Assembly: GCF_964355755.1 (NCBI RefSeq)
Contig: NC_092671.1
Span: forward strand, 5,779,001 to 5,843,000
From: Antedon mediterranea
Lineage: Eukaryota; Echinodermata; Crinoidea; Comatulida; Antedonidae
Direction of reading: 5' to 3'
Length of the DNA stretch: 64,000 nt
Numbering within the stretch: the first letter of the stretch is position 1; every line of letters begins with the position of its first letter. Shown in pieces: positions 24,543 to 38,100 of the stretch. The notes beneath the pieces were generated by a model that was not told the origin of the DNA, made no database searches, and saw only the letters and a program-made list of their open reading frames with translations. The translations under genes were made by a program, and so were the position numbers.

Positions 24543-24765
24543 TGGCGTTATATCTTATTGAATGATATTCCTGCTATTTAGCCTTTTTACGGTATTTTTA
24601 TTCTCCACAGCTCACTATGTCGGTCGGTCGGTTGATCGGTCGGTCGGTTGGTCGGTAAATACCAACGCAAATTTGAGCACGCGACTGCAGCCATGTATAT
24701 GGCCTTGTTTATTATGTAGCTGTTTTGTCAATGAATAATAAACTTAATATATGCAAGTTAATTTT
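24543..24765. repeat. Dispersed repeat, copy 2, with (GTCG)n interior
   Basis: It has the same end blocks as 21151-21263. The interior holds 'cggtcggtcggttgatcggt' and similar quadruplet repeats. Confidence 0.5.
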
Positions 24766-26156
24766 AGTATGCATACATTATGCGATATTATATTTTATGT
24801 TATGGGGGTGTGGGTGGTGTGTGTGTGTGTGTAGGCCAGTATAATGTTTCCCCTTGGACGTCATCCTTATCACATTGATTTCTCTAAGCTCGAATGATGA
24901 CATAATTCGTCGTTAAAGTAATGGAATGAAATAAATTGAGTAAACATACGTAATATCGATTATAATCTACACGTTCTTGCTTTAAAGCGAATTATCAATG
25001 GAATTACTCGTGAAAATAGAGATCATTTGTTCTATTTATAGCCGGTTACTGTTTGACAATGAGGGTGCGGCGCTGTATTCGTTAGTAATTTTTGTTCTAT
25101 TTACTCACCACTCGGTCATTGACTTTCAATTAGAATCTGCGATGACGGTTGTTTTTTTAGAATTTTCAAAATACGGGTTAAATCGAAGTTAAAGGTCTTT
25201 CCATGTACCATATTAATCAATATTTTTTCACTCCAGCCTGTGATTACGTTATATTTTTTATAAAAAAAAAAACATTTTTTTATTTCACTCTTGATGAGAA
25301 AATAAATGTTTACTGTTTTGTAGGCCTAGAGAATCACAAAAGGACAATAAACCAATTCATGTATTATAATTTGAAGAAATCTACAGGTTGTCGACGAAAC
25401 GAAACGTCACTTAAGGTAAATACAGATATGTTATTTTGGTTCAACATCGCACAAAGGTAGCCTACCGGTAACAAGTAACTGAATTGGTGTAATGCATTGG
25501 TATACTGTTTGTGTACAAATTCAAATTGTTGGTGTATAGGTTATATGTTGTGATACGAGATGAGACCCTTTTAAATCTTCATGGTTTTCCTACTTTTCTA
25601 AGTATTAAACAGTAGGCCTATTCAGTATATTAAAGCACGGTTAATTCACCTTCTTCATTGCCCTCGTGCTAACTGTAAGCTGAATATGTTTCCAAGTTTG
25701 ATTTACGTAATAGTGTGTAATGGTGGTATAGTTTAAATCAAGTTCCAACATCATAAAATGATTGACTAGTTATGCAAGATTTATTATAGATCTTACGCCT
25801 TCAGACGATTTTGACTGCTAACTAAAAAGTTATTTACTACAAGTGTTGTATTTCCGGTTATTCTCTGTCCGCTGATTGGGTAAATATCTTATGAATAATA
25901 ATTAAGTACGCCACTATTGAGAACCACGCCTACTTAGATTGTGTAATTTTCTCTCATTTTTCTGTTACTTCATCTTTCATGATTTGCATTTGATTTATTC
26001 TTGGTATGAGCCCACGGCTGGTTTTCAAAAGTGTGTAAACAGTGATTACTCGTCATACTATATTAAGCGGTGAGGAGACCCTTAGAGCAGACCTTCAAGC
26101 TTGCGCGTCGTAAGCTTTCGTCACATCCAGTGGTGTAACGCGTTAGAACAATCGCA

Positions 26157-29100
26157 ATGGACTACAGTTATGCATATTTTTATGTTCCATGCCTTCTATC
26201 GTTAATATTTTGTCATATTACAGAGTGCATGCGAATACCATGGCGAAATGGAGGCTCGGATTTGATTCTACAGGTAAGTACTACATATTATAGTACTGCA
26301 TAGTGTTAAATTCTAGATACACTTTGTTACAGCAATTTTCTAATGAGACAATTTTTACATTAAAATCACTTTACAGATTTTTTATATATCTACCTCCAGC
26401 CAGCCAGAATTGAAAACAAACTTAATATGCATTAGTTCAATACACAATTGATCATCCTAGCCATCTCGATAAACTTTACATGCCATCATTAAGGCAGGAT
26501 TTATTTTTGTAGTTTTTTATATTGATATTAATCCTATGTAATCTGTATTCTAATACTAATAAAAAGATAGATTCTTAAGAATTTTCTATAACCTATTGTG
26601 AAGCATATGATGAAAATAATAATTTTGTATTTCTTGGTGATATATCTGTCATGGAAGATAATAAAAATAGTTATTATTATTTAATTGCATTTATAAAAAA
26701 CGTGTATACTTTTCTAAATTGATAAAATCTATATATAGATGTATGGCAAATCAACTACGTATTGATTGCCCTTTCTATCAAAATCGATTACGATACGAGA
26801 CGAAGAGCCTACGTGTAGGAGGATACAACGGTCACGCTTTGGTGCACGTGCGTGTCTGACTATATTCGCCCCTTATCATCTTAAACACATTTGAGTGTTT
26901 TTGATTAATTCATTTTGCAATACACACAAACATTATTATTTGTATGTCATTATTTCCAACGGACAATGATTAGCTCATAACACTGTATAAATACAATGAC
27001 GCAACAACAATACCAACAAAAACTAATTTATTGAAGTAAATATGTTGTGTAGACTTTTCTAAGAACATCTTGTCTACCATTATAAAACAACAAATTGATA
27101 TGTTATAATATTTATTTTTGTTAAAGAATCTACTACTAGCTTTTTAAAATAACATAAATATTTCAATTAACATTAAGAACATACGTACAACACGTTTAAG
27201 AAAGAGACGGAATTTTAAATACATTCCTTTTGCTTGTAAATATAGGTCCTGAAAAATAACACGTGATCTTGTAATAAGTCTAACAGTTGCCTGTATTTTG
27301 TTTGCATGCTTATCTTTCCCACAATCTTACTACATAAATACCTATAAATTTGAGCAATTTGTATAATAAGTTATTGCTTTTCAGATAAAATCTAAAATTA
27401 ATATGTCGCCACCGTTTCCCTTTTGTCGTATGCCCCGAGAACTTTATGTATTGTTTTACTTTTGGCGTAATTATTAACCAAGACAAATTCCGAGTTGTGG
27501 AAACAGAGACAAAATTGCCAAAGGCAAAGAGCATGTGTCTTGACTGGTCAAAATGTGGCTTGTATTATTTGCAATTGCCAAATTTGAACATTTGACCTAT
27601 TTTGTGGCATACATACCCCGGGTCATGACCTAGACGTAGGGCAGATTTGAACATCAAGGTAGCCATGTGTTTAACTAATGTACACCCCCTATTGCGAAGG
27701 CCGCAACCCCCTCTATTTGGAAACAATCTTTACCCTGTTGTGAGAGCTTCTCCCCATTTCGTTGGTTACCCGGGCATTACGCGGGTTCCAACCAATTGTC
27801 AGGGAACAGTATTCAGTTAAGCATCCAGCTTCTGTATTGATTAATTATTTTAAAAAATCCCCTTTTCAGTTTAATTGGGCTTAGAGAATAAATATAGCTT
27901 TCAATATTTGTCAAAGCTTTAAGCAAAACTATTCATTGTAATTAAATGATAAGACATTTCACGTATCCAAAATTTAGTACCCATTTATTGTCCTGAATAG
28001 AGACCGTCTGATAAAAAGGTCTTGTTTAATTTTGCTTTATCAAAAAGATAATAAACAGTACTTCCAGTCGTTTGTTTATACTGGCTCCAAATTCAGCATG
28101 TGAACTTTTCCGTCGCTTTTTCAATTTTTTTTTATAGCGAACATCTCGCCAGTATCAACACACAAGATGTGTACTTAGGTGGAAAACTTGACGTCAGTGA
28201 TACTATAGAAACGTTCGCAGGTTGTGCAAGCCCTAAGATGTGGTTCAGTACCGTAACAATCCCCGCATTTTGTTCAGACCAATACCAGGTTTATTTCAGG
28301 TTGTTATATCGATTTCTTGAACAGCAATCACGATGTATCCTACTTTTTTTTTTCAATTTGCATACAAACGATCGACAAGAATAAACACAAGAACTACCAA
28401 TGACGTAGGTTGTGTATATTCATAATAAATAATAGAACCTGGGGGAAAGTGTCATCCCTACAAAAATGGTTTGACATGAGTAACTTAGGAGTTAAAGTAG
28501 GATTGTAGCCTATATCAGTTCAGAGTGTTGCAAAACTTATTTTAACTGGCTCTCGGAAAAAAATAAGACATAAGATAACTTTATTATCTCCAATTAGAAG
28601 AAATTACAAGAGCTTGCAATCAAAAACTACATAACAAATTGGGCCTACAGATATAAAAATATAAATACGAACAATACAAAAATCAGTAAGAAATAGAAAA
28701 ACGTCTCAGTTACCTTTTATGATCTTCATTAAAGAAGAGAACATTGCTTGTTCCATGTCAAATTTCATAGAACTGTACCATAACTAACACCATACCAATT
28801 TAAATGTACTCCTCATTCGATTTTAGACACTTCTAAACTTTGATATTGCGTGCAACACGCAATTTCAAACAACTCACCCGCTTATTTCTCATTAATTTAT
28901 CGTTTGATTCATCTTATCTTAAATATATACTTTTCTCAAAACAATTATCTTTTCCATGAGTAATTATGTGTCTTTGAAAGCAGGTTTTGCATGATCAAGG
29001 TAATAAAATGTACCTTTTATTAACAGATCAAATTTTGTTGAGAAAGTGCAATTGTAAATTGTAGAAAACCGTTTCAGATTAATAGGATATTATAATATAC

Positions 29101-32100
29101 TATATATCATCTTATTGTTGTTGTTGTTGTTGTTGTTACAGAACAAAATTAGAAAACGTTTCAATATTTCCTTGTGGTCTCCACACACAATTTAACACAC
29201 AAAACATAGATGCTTTCATGTATTCAACATTCCAACCAATATAGGCCTAACAACAGTAAAAGAACGCTTTATAGATTAGACTACGTGGATTATATAACAT
29301 TTTAACATACAAAACATATACTATCAAACTTTTTTTTATTACCTTGTCAAATAAAAAGTTAGAAGGATTGATAGAAAATGAATGTCGATTCCAACGTTTG
29401 TATAAGTTTAATTGGAGAGGATCTCCTCATTTGAAGAATAAAAATGTAAAATATGGGTAGGCCTATGCTCCAGGCGTTTAAACTATTATTATACCACAAA
29501 TAATATTTCTGCTTTTTAAATATAAAAATAAAGCATGGTACGTGTTCATGGACGTTGGTGTATTCTTTAGGTTAGGATAACATTTATTCCCACGTATAGT
29601 TTAAACGCATTTTTTTACATGCCACATAACAACGGCGAGACAAAATGGAAATGTGGACATCTCCATCAGTCTGATCTTTAGAAGTCACAGACTGCACTGT
29701 TTAAATACCATGATCGTTATGAAAACGTCTACAATGATTCATCAAGTTGAAGCAAGTACATAGCAAATTATTATAGAGAGCACTTAACCGCGCGGCAGGG
29801 TAGCGGTTGTTAAAAAATATAAGCGACTGCGCTGCGTGCTGGTCTGGTAATGAAAACGATTCACGTCGCCGCCATTATCTACCATTTAACCACCCGGGCA
29901 GCAGTGTCAACCTAGGCTGGAGGGATTGCCCACCATGTCTTACCCAGTCTATGATGGTTTTGTCTTTGATATGTTTTTCTGATTCTAATTAATAGACGAT
30001 TTAAGCATGCTGGGTTCTTGTATATGAGCTGAATTATGTCGAAATCCTAAGTCCAAATCGCGGCCTGAATATCGAAAGTACACGGACGTAAAAAGTCTAT
30101 TTTTAAAGGAAGATCGTAAATTATATATTATTAATATGCTATATTGAGCACAGTACACATAAATACAACATATTAAACTGTTATGTTCCACATTGCATCA
30201 TTAACGATGCAGCAAGCCAATTGTGAAATTAATTATTTTTAGAATGGGTGTTTGAAAAAAATACACTTTTTACCTAATATTGTAATTAGTTCATCGCAAT
30301 AAATGCAATGCATAATTAAGCTTTTCTGATAGTTTTACGTAACTATGCAAAATGTTATTATGTTCATGATCAAGGGGCCATTTGGAACATAAATGCGCTG
30401 ATACAGTAGTCGTTTACATTCATATGACCCCACCTCCGCTTTTTGAACTTTATTGTAAGATTTAAATGTACAGAAAATTCATCAAATATATTAGTGTCCA
30501 GTCTGTATTATTCTTACCTTCGACCCATGTCGAGACTGTTTGATTGTTTCTTTGATTGTTCATGTCAATGTATGTTTATTGCAATTGTTTGTGAGTATAA
30601 CCCCCTTGAAACAGAGTCATTTATTTCTTAGTTCAATATCCTCATATCCCGAAACTCGGGTCAGTAAAAATGGTAGTGTTTATCGATATTGCATCTAACC
30701 AATGAATCAAAGTGCCAATGAAGAAAGATATAATAATATACAGTGGTTATTATTGGCTTTGAGGTGAGGATCTGCGACTATGGTGCAAATGGATCGTCCG
30801 CCGACTTCAGACGTTTTTAAGCTCATCAACTTGTCAACAAAACACTATCATATAAAGCGAAAAATCTTTGATTGTTGGTATTTCCAATGTATTGAATTTT
30901 GGTGTTTGGTCCTGGTTTTTTAAGATTCTGTTTTAACGAAAACTAATTTCAAGCTAGGTTCATCTACAGGTTAATGGAGTTTTCCACTACCTTTCAATCA
31001 GGGGGAAAATGGCAAAAGGTTTCCTACTTTCTTGGATTTTTATCAGATAATCTATATTGTTTTGACAACTCTTGTAACATGACCACAGTGCTGATTTTAC
31101 CATTTTTCTTCTAACTGCTTTGCCTATTATAGCTTGATGTGATAGTGGTATCTATACTCAGAATGACGTTAAAGCTACGTCCGCGCTAAGCCCGAATTCT
31201 GTCCGATGATGACCGGAGAAAACTCCGGCTTACGTTCTGAGCACGTAGTATGCACGGTTCTATTCTTAAACACTACATCCATTCTTCAACATTGTTGTAT
31301 CCAGATATCGGACTGGAATCCAAGTGTAGTGTGAACGTAGTATCAAACACAATTTATAATGTATATATTTAAACTCGGGGAGTTTTTAATTAAACATGAG
31401 TCTTATACAAAACTTTACTTTACGTTTATTTTTGTACTGTACTAAATTTGTAAAGATAACGTGTACCATAAAAAGCCAATTACGATATAGAATAGAAGTC
31501 GGATATGTTTACGTAACGTACAAGTTTATTAATATAATCGGTTTAAGTGATGCCTTGGTGATGACATTTGTTGTAAATCTTCACTTGCTGTTTATTTAAC
31601 ATCACACGTTAATAAAGATCCATCCAATTTCAAGCAAACGTCGTCACAATCACCTGTATATTTAGATCTGACATTTAACAACTTTCACACGTTGAATATT
31701 CATATTGCAGTTATAGTATAACGGTACTGTATCTTTGTATTGTCTATTGATCCTTTGAAGTTTGTGGAAACCTTTGACAGGGTCCTAATTCGCGGAAATT
31801 GGAATGTTCATATTAGAATAATGTCGACTGTCATTGATCCTATGTGAAGTTTGTACTGACATTTAACAAGGTTTCAATTCACACAATTTGAATGTTCATA
31901 TTAGTATGTTGACTGTCTATTGATCATTTGTGAGGTTTATGACGACTTGCCTTCTAGGTCCTAATTCACACATAATTTGAATGTTAGTAGGACTAATTAG
32001 TATAATGTCGACTGCCTATTGATCCTTCGTGAGGTTCGTGGCAACTTCTGACAAAGTCCTAATTCACACAATTTGAATGTTCATACACCTGCCTATTAGT

Positions 32101-35100
32101 ATAATGAGGACTGGCTATTGATCTTTTGCGAAGTTTCTGACGACTTCTGAGACAATGTCCTGATTCACAAAATTTTAATGTTCATGTTGCTATAATCTCA
32201 ACTGTCTATTGATCCTTTGTGAAATGTGTGACTACTTTTGACAAGGTCCTAATTTAGTAGTATGTAGGACTGTCTTGACCATTCCTAGTACTCATTAACA
32301 ATTCTGATCTTAAAATGGAAGCGTGCAGTAGCAAAAAGATAACGAACAACCATAGGCCTACCAACTCTATCCCACCATGTTTATCGGTCAGTTTCCACAG
32401 GGGTTGAGTTCCCCTTGTTAATCCGGGATTGTTTCATGAAACCACTCACGCAATACAGACCACAGACAGTGACACACAATTGATTTAAATCGATAGTAAT
32501 TATTCAATGAAACATCACCACAGTGTTATTACATTATTTTGGGCTATAATGTGACAGGTTCGCCTGTACTTTCCAATAAACTGTGTGGGCAGGTATCCAA
32601 AAAATATTAGCACGCGAGTGTATCTGCTAATTATTTAAGGATCCTCACGTTTATTTTTTTTGTTTACTTGTTCATTTTTAACTTAAGCATGGATGAATTA
32701 GCTTTCAACTATATTTAGACTATATCATACATTCTAATAAAATATAAATTAGTTTACATATTATTTTGGATTATGTATTAATTCAGAATATGAATTATAC
32801 CATTATTCAGATGTTGATTGCATTGTCCTACGGTACAAACGAAGACAATATTTATTTAAACCAGGAAAGAGTAAAATTCACCTGATTTAAACTAGGGTGG
32901 ATCGGTTATTGTACACAACCTTTTTGCATTGTGTCTGCCTATATTAATATGATTCATAACTATTGCATTTAAAATGTTCACATTTTGTTCACAAACAAAT
33001 TCATTTTAATGTATGGTGAACTCACTTTTGGTAATGTGTTCTATTGTTTGTGTTTTAATTTATTAGTTGATAAACGGGACCATGACCGTGTTTACATGCC
33101 TGATTGTATTTCGCTATTTTATTTCGGTATTTTATTTATGGTTTAAGGGTTTAAGCCTTATTAGTCTGGGTTCCAGATGGAGTTTTGACTTAATATTGCT
33201 AAAAGATAATTATTTTGGCACATATGGCGTTTCATACGTACTGCTTGAAATTTAAAAAAAATTAATTTAAAAAAAGACAATACAGAGTTAGCGCAAGTCT
33301 AAAGCCTTATATGTACTAGCCTTATCTCGTTTTTTCGAACTACCAAGGTGTATATAGGCCTTTTTATTTTTACTTTTTGAAATTCTGCAAACATTATTGC
33401 GTACGCACGCGGCTTGTCAAAGAACTTCTGTTTCTAGCCTAATATTCTAATATCAACAGCAGTAAAGTCTAGAAATATTAAACAAACGATCATGTGATTA
33501 TACAACATCAAAAACCCGAAAAGACGGTGTTTATAATAAGGTACGCACTCGCTTTAGAAGGCCATAGTGTTACGACTTTGTCACAATACATTTAAATTTG
33601 AAGATCGTATAATTGAAAGACATTTCCAATATGCTATATTTTTTTACAATTTCTGTACAACTGGGGTGGGTTAATTGGAGGGGGGGGGGCGACCACTAAG
33701 CCCGAATTCGACCCAGTGATCGAATAAAACTCTCTCACCTTTTCGATTACCCGCGTTTTGTAAGGTTAAGTTAGGTTATTGTATATGAAACCAAGGCAAT
33801 CTAACAACACACTGAGCTCGCCTTCCTAAGATAGGAACTCGTAACAGTTCTTTGATCTTATGTCTGGCTGCGACAAATACCAACTTGACTGTAGGCCTAC
33901 ATAATACTGTCTGCGGCGCGCGGTGTCTGTTAGGGGGTGTGGAACTGATCGTGTCACAGCCACAGATAACCCCTTTGATTTCCAGAGCTCAGTATCCTGT
34001 TGTTAGATTGCCTTGATGAAACTAGGCGATACATAATATGTGATGTGATGTTGTAATGAGGGATTTTTCCTACGATACTGGAGAAATGTAGATACAGTTC
34101 CATTTTTTATCCGGCCACTGGACCGGAATCCGGGCTCAGTGTGAACGTAGCCTTAATTTATTTTTAATTATTAAAATTTGTATTTCTACAGCGATTTCCA
34201 CTTCCGCTACAGACGTTTCGTTGTCTAGATGGTCAACTAATCGATGTTGAAAATGTATGTGATGGCTATAGGCATTGCTTAGACGATGAATTATGGTGTT
34301 CAGGTACGACTTGTTTTGTTTGTTTACACGATAATAATCAATGTAACACTTCTTACGCTATTAACCACTGTAGCAATGTGAAAAACAATGCATTTTCAAT
34401 TAAATGAATCGAATAGATGAGAATTTCATCCACCCACGTTCTTAATAAAACACAGTTGCTATTAGCCGCCTGGTATCAGATCATACGTTTTTTTTACTAC
34501 GTCAATACAATCCTTCTCTAATTGATAACAATAATAATAACAATTATACCACATTTATATAGCGCCCTTTTCATAAATAAACATGCTCAAATGCATGTTT
34601 ATTAATCACTGTTGCTTGGTGGTTAAATGCGTTAAAATTGTATTTTTGTGTTCAACTTTATTTTCCCAATATAGGCTTATTGAAACGCTTTCATTTTTTT
34701 CATTCATTCATTTATTCATTCATATTTTCAAAATAACATTTTGTGAGGAAGCGAAATAGTAGGAGCCTATATCTAGAGGTATAACATGCTTCAATTATTT
34801 GAAATACAGAAATTGGTTAGGCCTATTAATTACATAAATGTGAACCCTCTTATCGCCTAATAATAGTGCAATCATGTATCATCCTTATTATTTATTTGCT
34901 ATCAAACTTTGTTTATATACTGTGTACACTGTCACTTTCATGCTAAATTTTTATATTAAATATATGTCATTCATCGGTAATGTCATCATTAAGTCATGTG
35001 GATCAATATGTTAGTAAAAAACGTAGAGTTTGTTTGAAAGGTGATTTAAATACGCTTACTTGCCAATCTGGAATGATCATGAATCAAGACATTTTACCAT

Positions 35101-38100
35101 AGTAAAACGTATGGATTCACCTCTGGGACCAGGAAAATGAGGCCTAGGCCTATCACGTCATATTATTATTTATTATAATTAAAATACTGTTCGACTGCGA
35201 CTTTGATTTTCTGATTAGTTGACCGTGTCAAGAAAATTAAATAATGAAATTCGACTATTCAAATTATGTGAGCCTAAACATAGATTGCATTTATATTAAG
35301 TTGATCTGGGGATATATTCCAGTTATGTTCTTATATTTTAGATATATAGGCACATAATTATGTTTAATGGGTATCGCCCGGTAGACTATACGTCGTTTAA
35401 AGTTAGTAATTGGTTCATTATACATAGACCTACATATAGGCAGGTTCGTTTAATCACTCGTAACACTTCAATCCATTTGTTATATTGACTATTATTATGT
35501 AAACTTAATTACCGCAGAATGATATATTTACGAAATAAAATGAAATATTTAGGCGCTGCATACCTAAGAAATGGTCCTTTTTTAAAGTATTTCCAATGAT
35601 TTATTATATTGCTTGTAAATATTGTTAGTTTCGTTAGTTACTATGTTTACTTGTTTTCCAACATATTCTTTTGTTTCTGAACCTTACCGCCACTGATTCA
35701 AAGTTCAATAAATGGTCAACAAATACAAAGGTCAATAAATGGTCAACAAATAAATTAAAAGTAATGATATGTCATGTTCATTCTTTATTCAACAATTTAA
35801 TTATTTAAATTTTCTGCATTTTTGTAATTTTTTAAATACACACACGAAATGTCAATAAATCATTTTTTTTACATAATACGTATACCTACATGGACTCTTT
35901 TTTTAAAGTGTGTCTTTTTAATAATTAGCTTGTAGTGTCGGAACAAAAGATGGTGCATTATCTTGTGAAATAGACGGACAACCGACGTGTGTTGAGGCCG
36001 TACAGGTAAGAACTTAGGGGAATTTATTAGATGGTAGTTATGCCTAGCAGGGAGTTGTACAATGTTTTACAACTCCCTGGACGCGATATTTCTTTTCGTA
36101 CCCCTCATGAAACGTCACAAAATAAACATGAATATCCATTAGTCACGTAAGAATTAAGCTAACTACAATTCACTTCTCTTCCTATCGAGCCGTCTGTAGT
36201 CGAGTGAATTCGACTATGGACTTAGTATGTCGATGTATGGGGGGTAGAATTCCATGAGCAACTTCTTTTTACTTTATAGTGAGAGAGAGATTATTTAGAA
36301 GGTTAGGTTTAGTTGTTTAGGAAGTAGTTTGACCATCTTTCACTTAAGGGGTCTCCAACTTATGTACGAAAAATAACATCGCTTTCTGGGATTACTAGTC
36401 AGGGTGCCTATATGTCACATATTGCTACACATCTCCTCCGTTGTGTTTTGACGATAAATATTAAATGTTTCCTATCCTATTTTAACACACTATCAATGTA
36501 CTTTGCAATACTATTAATTACCCATTATCCCATTTACTATCAATCAATCGGGCGCGCCCGAACCCTTGCTCAAAGCTCTCCACGTGTCCCTGTCTGTCGT
36601 AGCTCTTCCATTGTGAGATCTGTGTCATTTTCCAACTGGGTGACATCATCATCTTCCTGCCTCTCGGTGTCCATGATTGGGCTTCCGTTTACATTAAAAC
36701 GTATACAATTATTACAATTCTGATTACCTGGGCTTATATTATAAAATGCCAATTAAACAACTGTGATAATATCTAAAGTCTATAGGCCTACATTCCCCAC
36801 GGGAACAAAATCCTAGTTTAATGCGTTGCTTATGTGATGGGTTTTTGACCATCAGGTTGATTAATTGGTTATTAATTACAAAGTGCATTAGCTATGATTG
36901 TAAACATACTGTTAATTTTTGCACATCATCATGCCAGCTTAACACTATTGACTTGAAAATACATCGAGTTCTGAGAAGACAGAACACTGCAGATTCCCCT
37001 TCCACTACTTTGCTTACCTTACGCCTAAGTTTATTCACAAACGTTGGCATTCAAAATGTGTCCGTTAATTTGCTATCCTGTATAGGCCTACTGATTTTCC
37101 TACAAAATGTCAATGACATTTGTAGAAATTGGGAGGTTTAGTTACTATATTTATTTGCCGTTAGTATACATTTTATTTATTTTTACTTGTAAGATTTGTG
37201 ATGGAAGGCGCCATTGTGACTCTGGTATAGATGAACATAACTGCGAAAAAGACAAGTTCGTGTCTACATTAGCTAGAAGGAAAAGAATGCAACAAGCATC
37301 AAAAACTAGTAAGACTCAACAGTTTTTGTTTCGATACAAGTGCAAATCTGCGTGTACTTGTTTTCATTCTGATAATATTGTTGTGATATTAAGGTCCATT
37401 TACACTAAGGCGATATCGATAAATAGATAAATAAGGATTTTTTCATACCTGAAACAAAAGAAATTAAAACAGTTTTCATTCTAGAACTGTAGGATAATCA
37501 TCTATGCTGCCTTATAATAATAAATATAAATAATACAATTTTCACCCGCCCAATCAAATGACGTCATGATTAGTAAGACCAATAATATCATTCATAATCA
37601 TATCATCATCGATTTTATTATTTTTTATTGATCATGACGTCATTTGATTAGATTTTTTTTAATATAATTTTTATCAAAGACCGCATAAATGATTATCCTA
37701 TAGTTCTAGAACAAAAGTCTTTCTAATTTCTTTTTTTAATAGTATCTTTTTTTTTCTAGTATCAATATCCTAACTGCTATTACCAGGGAAGAGTGAATTT
37801 CTTCCCTGATATTACTAACTACAGTACGATATTTTTACTGGTCTTTAAATGAGTTATGTTTATGATTTCATCAAACCAGGTGGCCAATAAAGCGGAGGGC
37901 GCTAGAGTAAGCTAAAAAATGAAATACAAAGACGAATTTGAATTGATGTTTTTTTTGTATTTTTTTTTTTATTTTACAGGGGATCTATCAATAATTGAAA
38001 AAAAGAAGAGTTACGAGATACCTTGTCATCCTAATTTTAACAAATATTGTTGGAATGGAGGAAACTGTTTTTACATTGACAACCCTAAAAAACGTTTCTG

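Larger units (their letters stand above)
19923..26156. other. Intergenic region between the GH81 and EGF-type genes
   Basis: The upstream side of the minus-strand GH81 gene and of the plus-strand gene at 26157 share this 6.2-kb spacer. I found no exon with domain or splice support. It holds a related repeat pair at 21151-21263 and 24543-24765 (shared 'tggcgttatatct' and 'aataaacttaatatatgcaa') and a short (GTCG)n-like run at 24618-24656. A 78-codon minus-strand frame at 22193-21957 was left uncalled. Confidence 0.5.

Noticed and set aside
36570-36752. Minus-strand 60-codon frame rich in Asp and Glu (MDTERQEDDDVTQLEND)
   Set aside because: The composition looks protein-like and could be a transposon remnant, but there is no domain, no splice partner and no repeat copy in the window.
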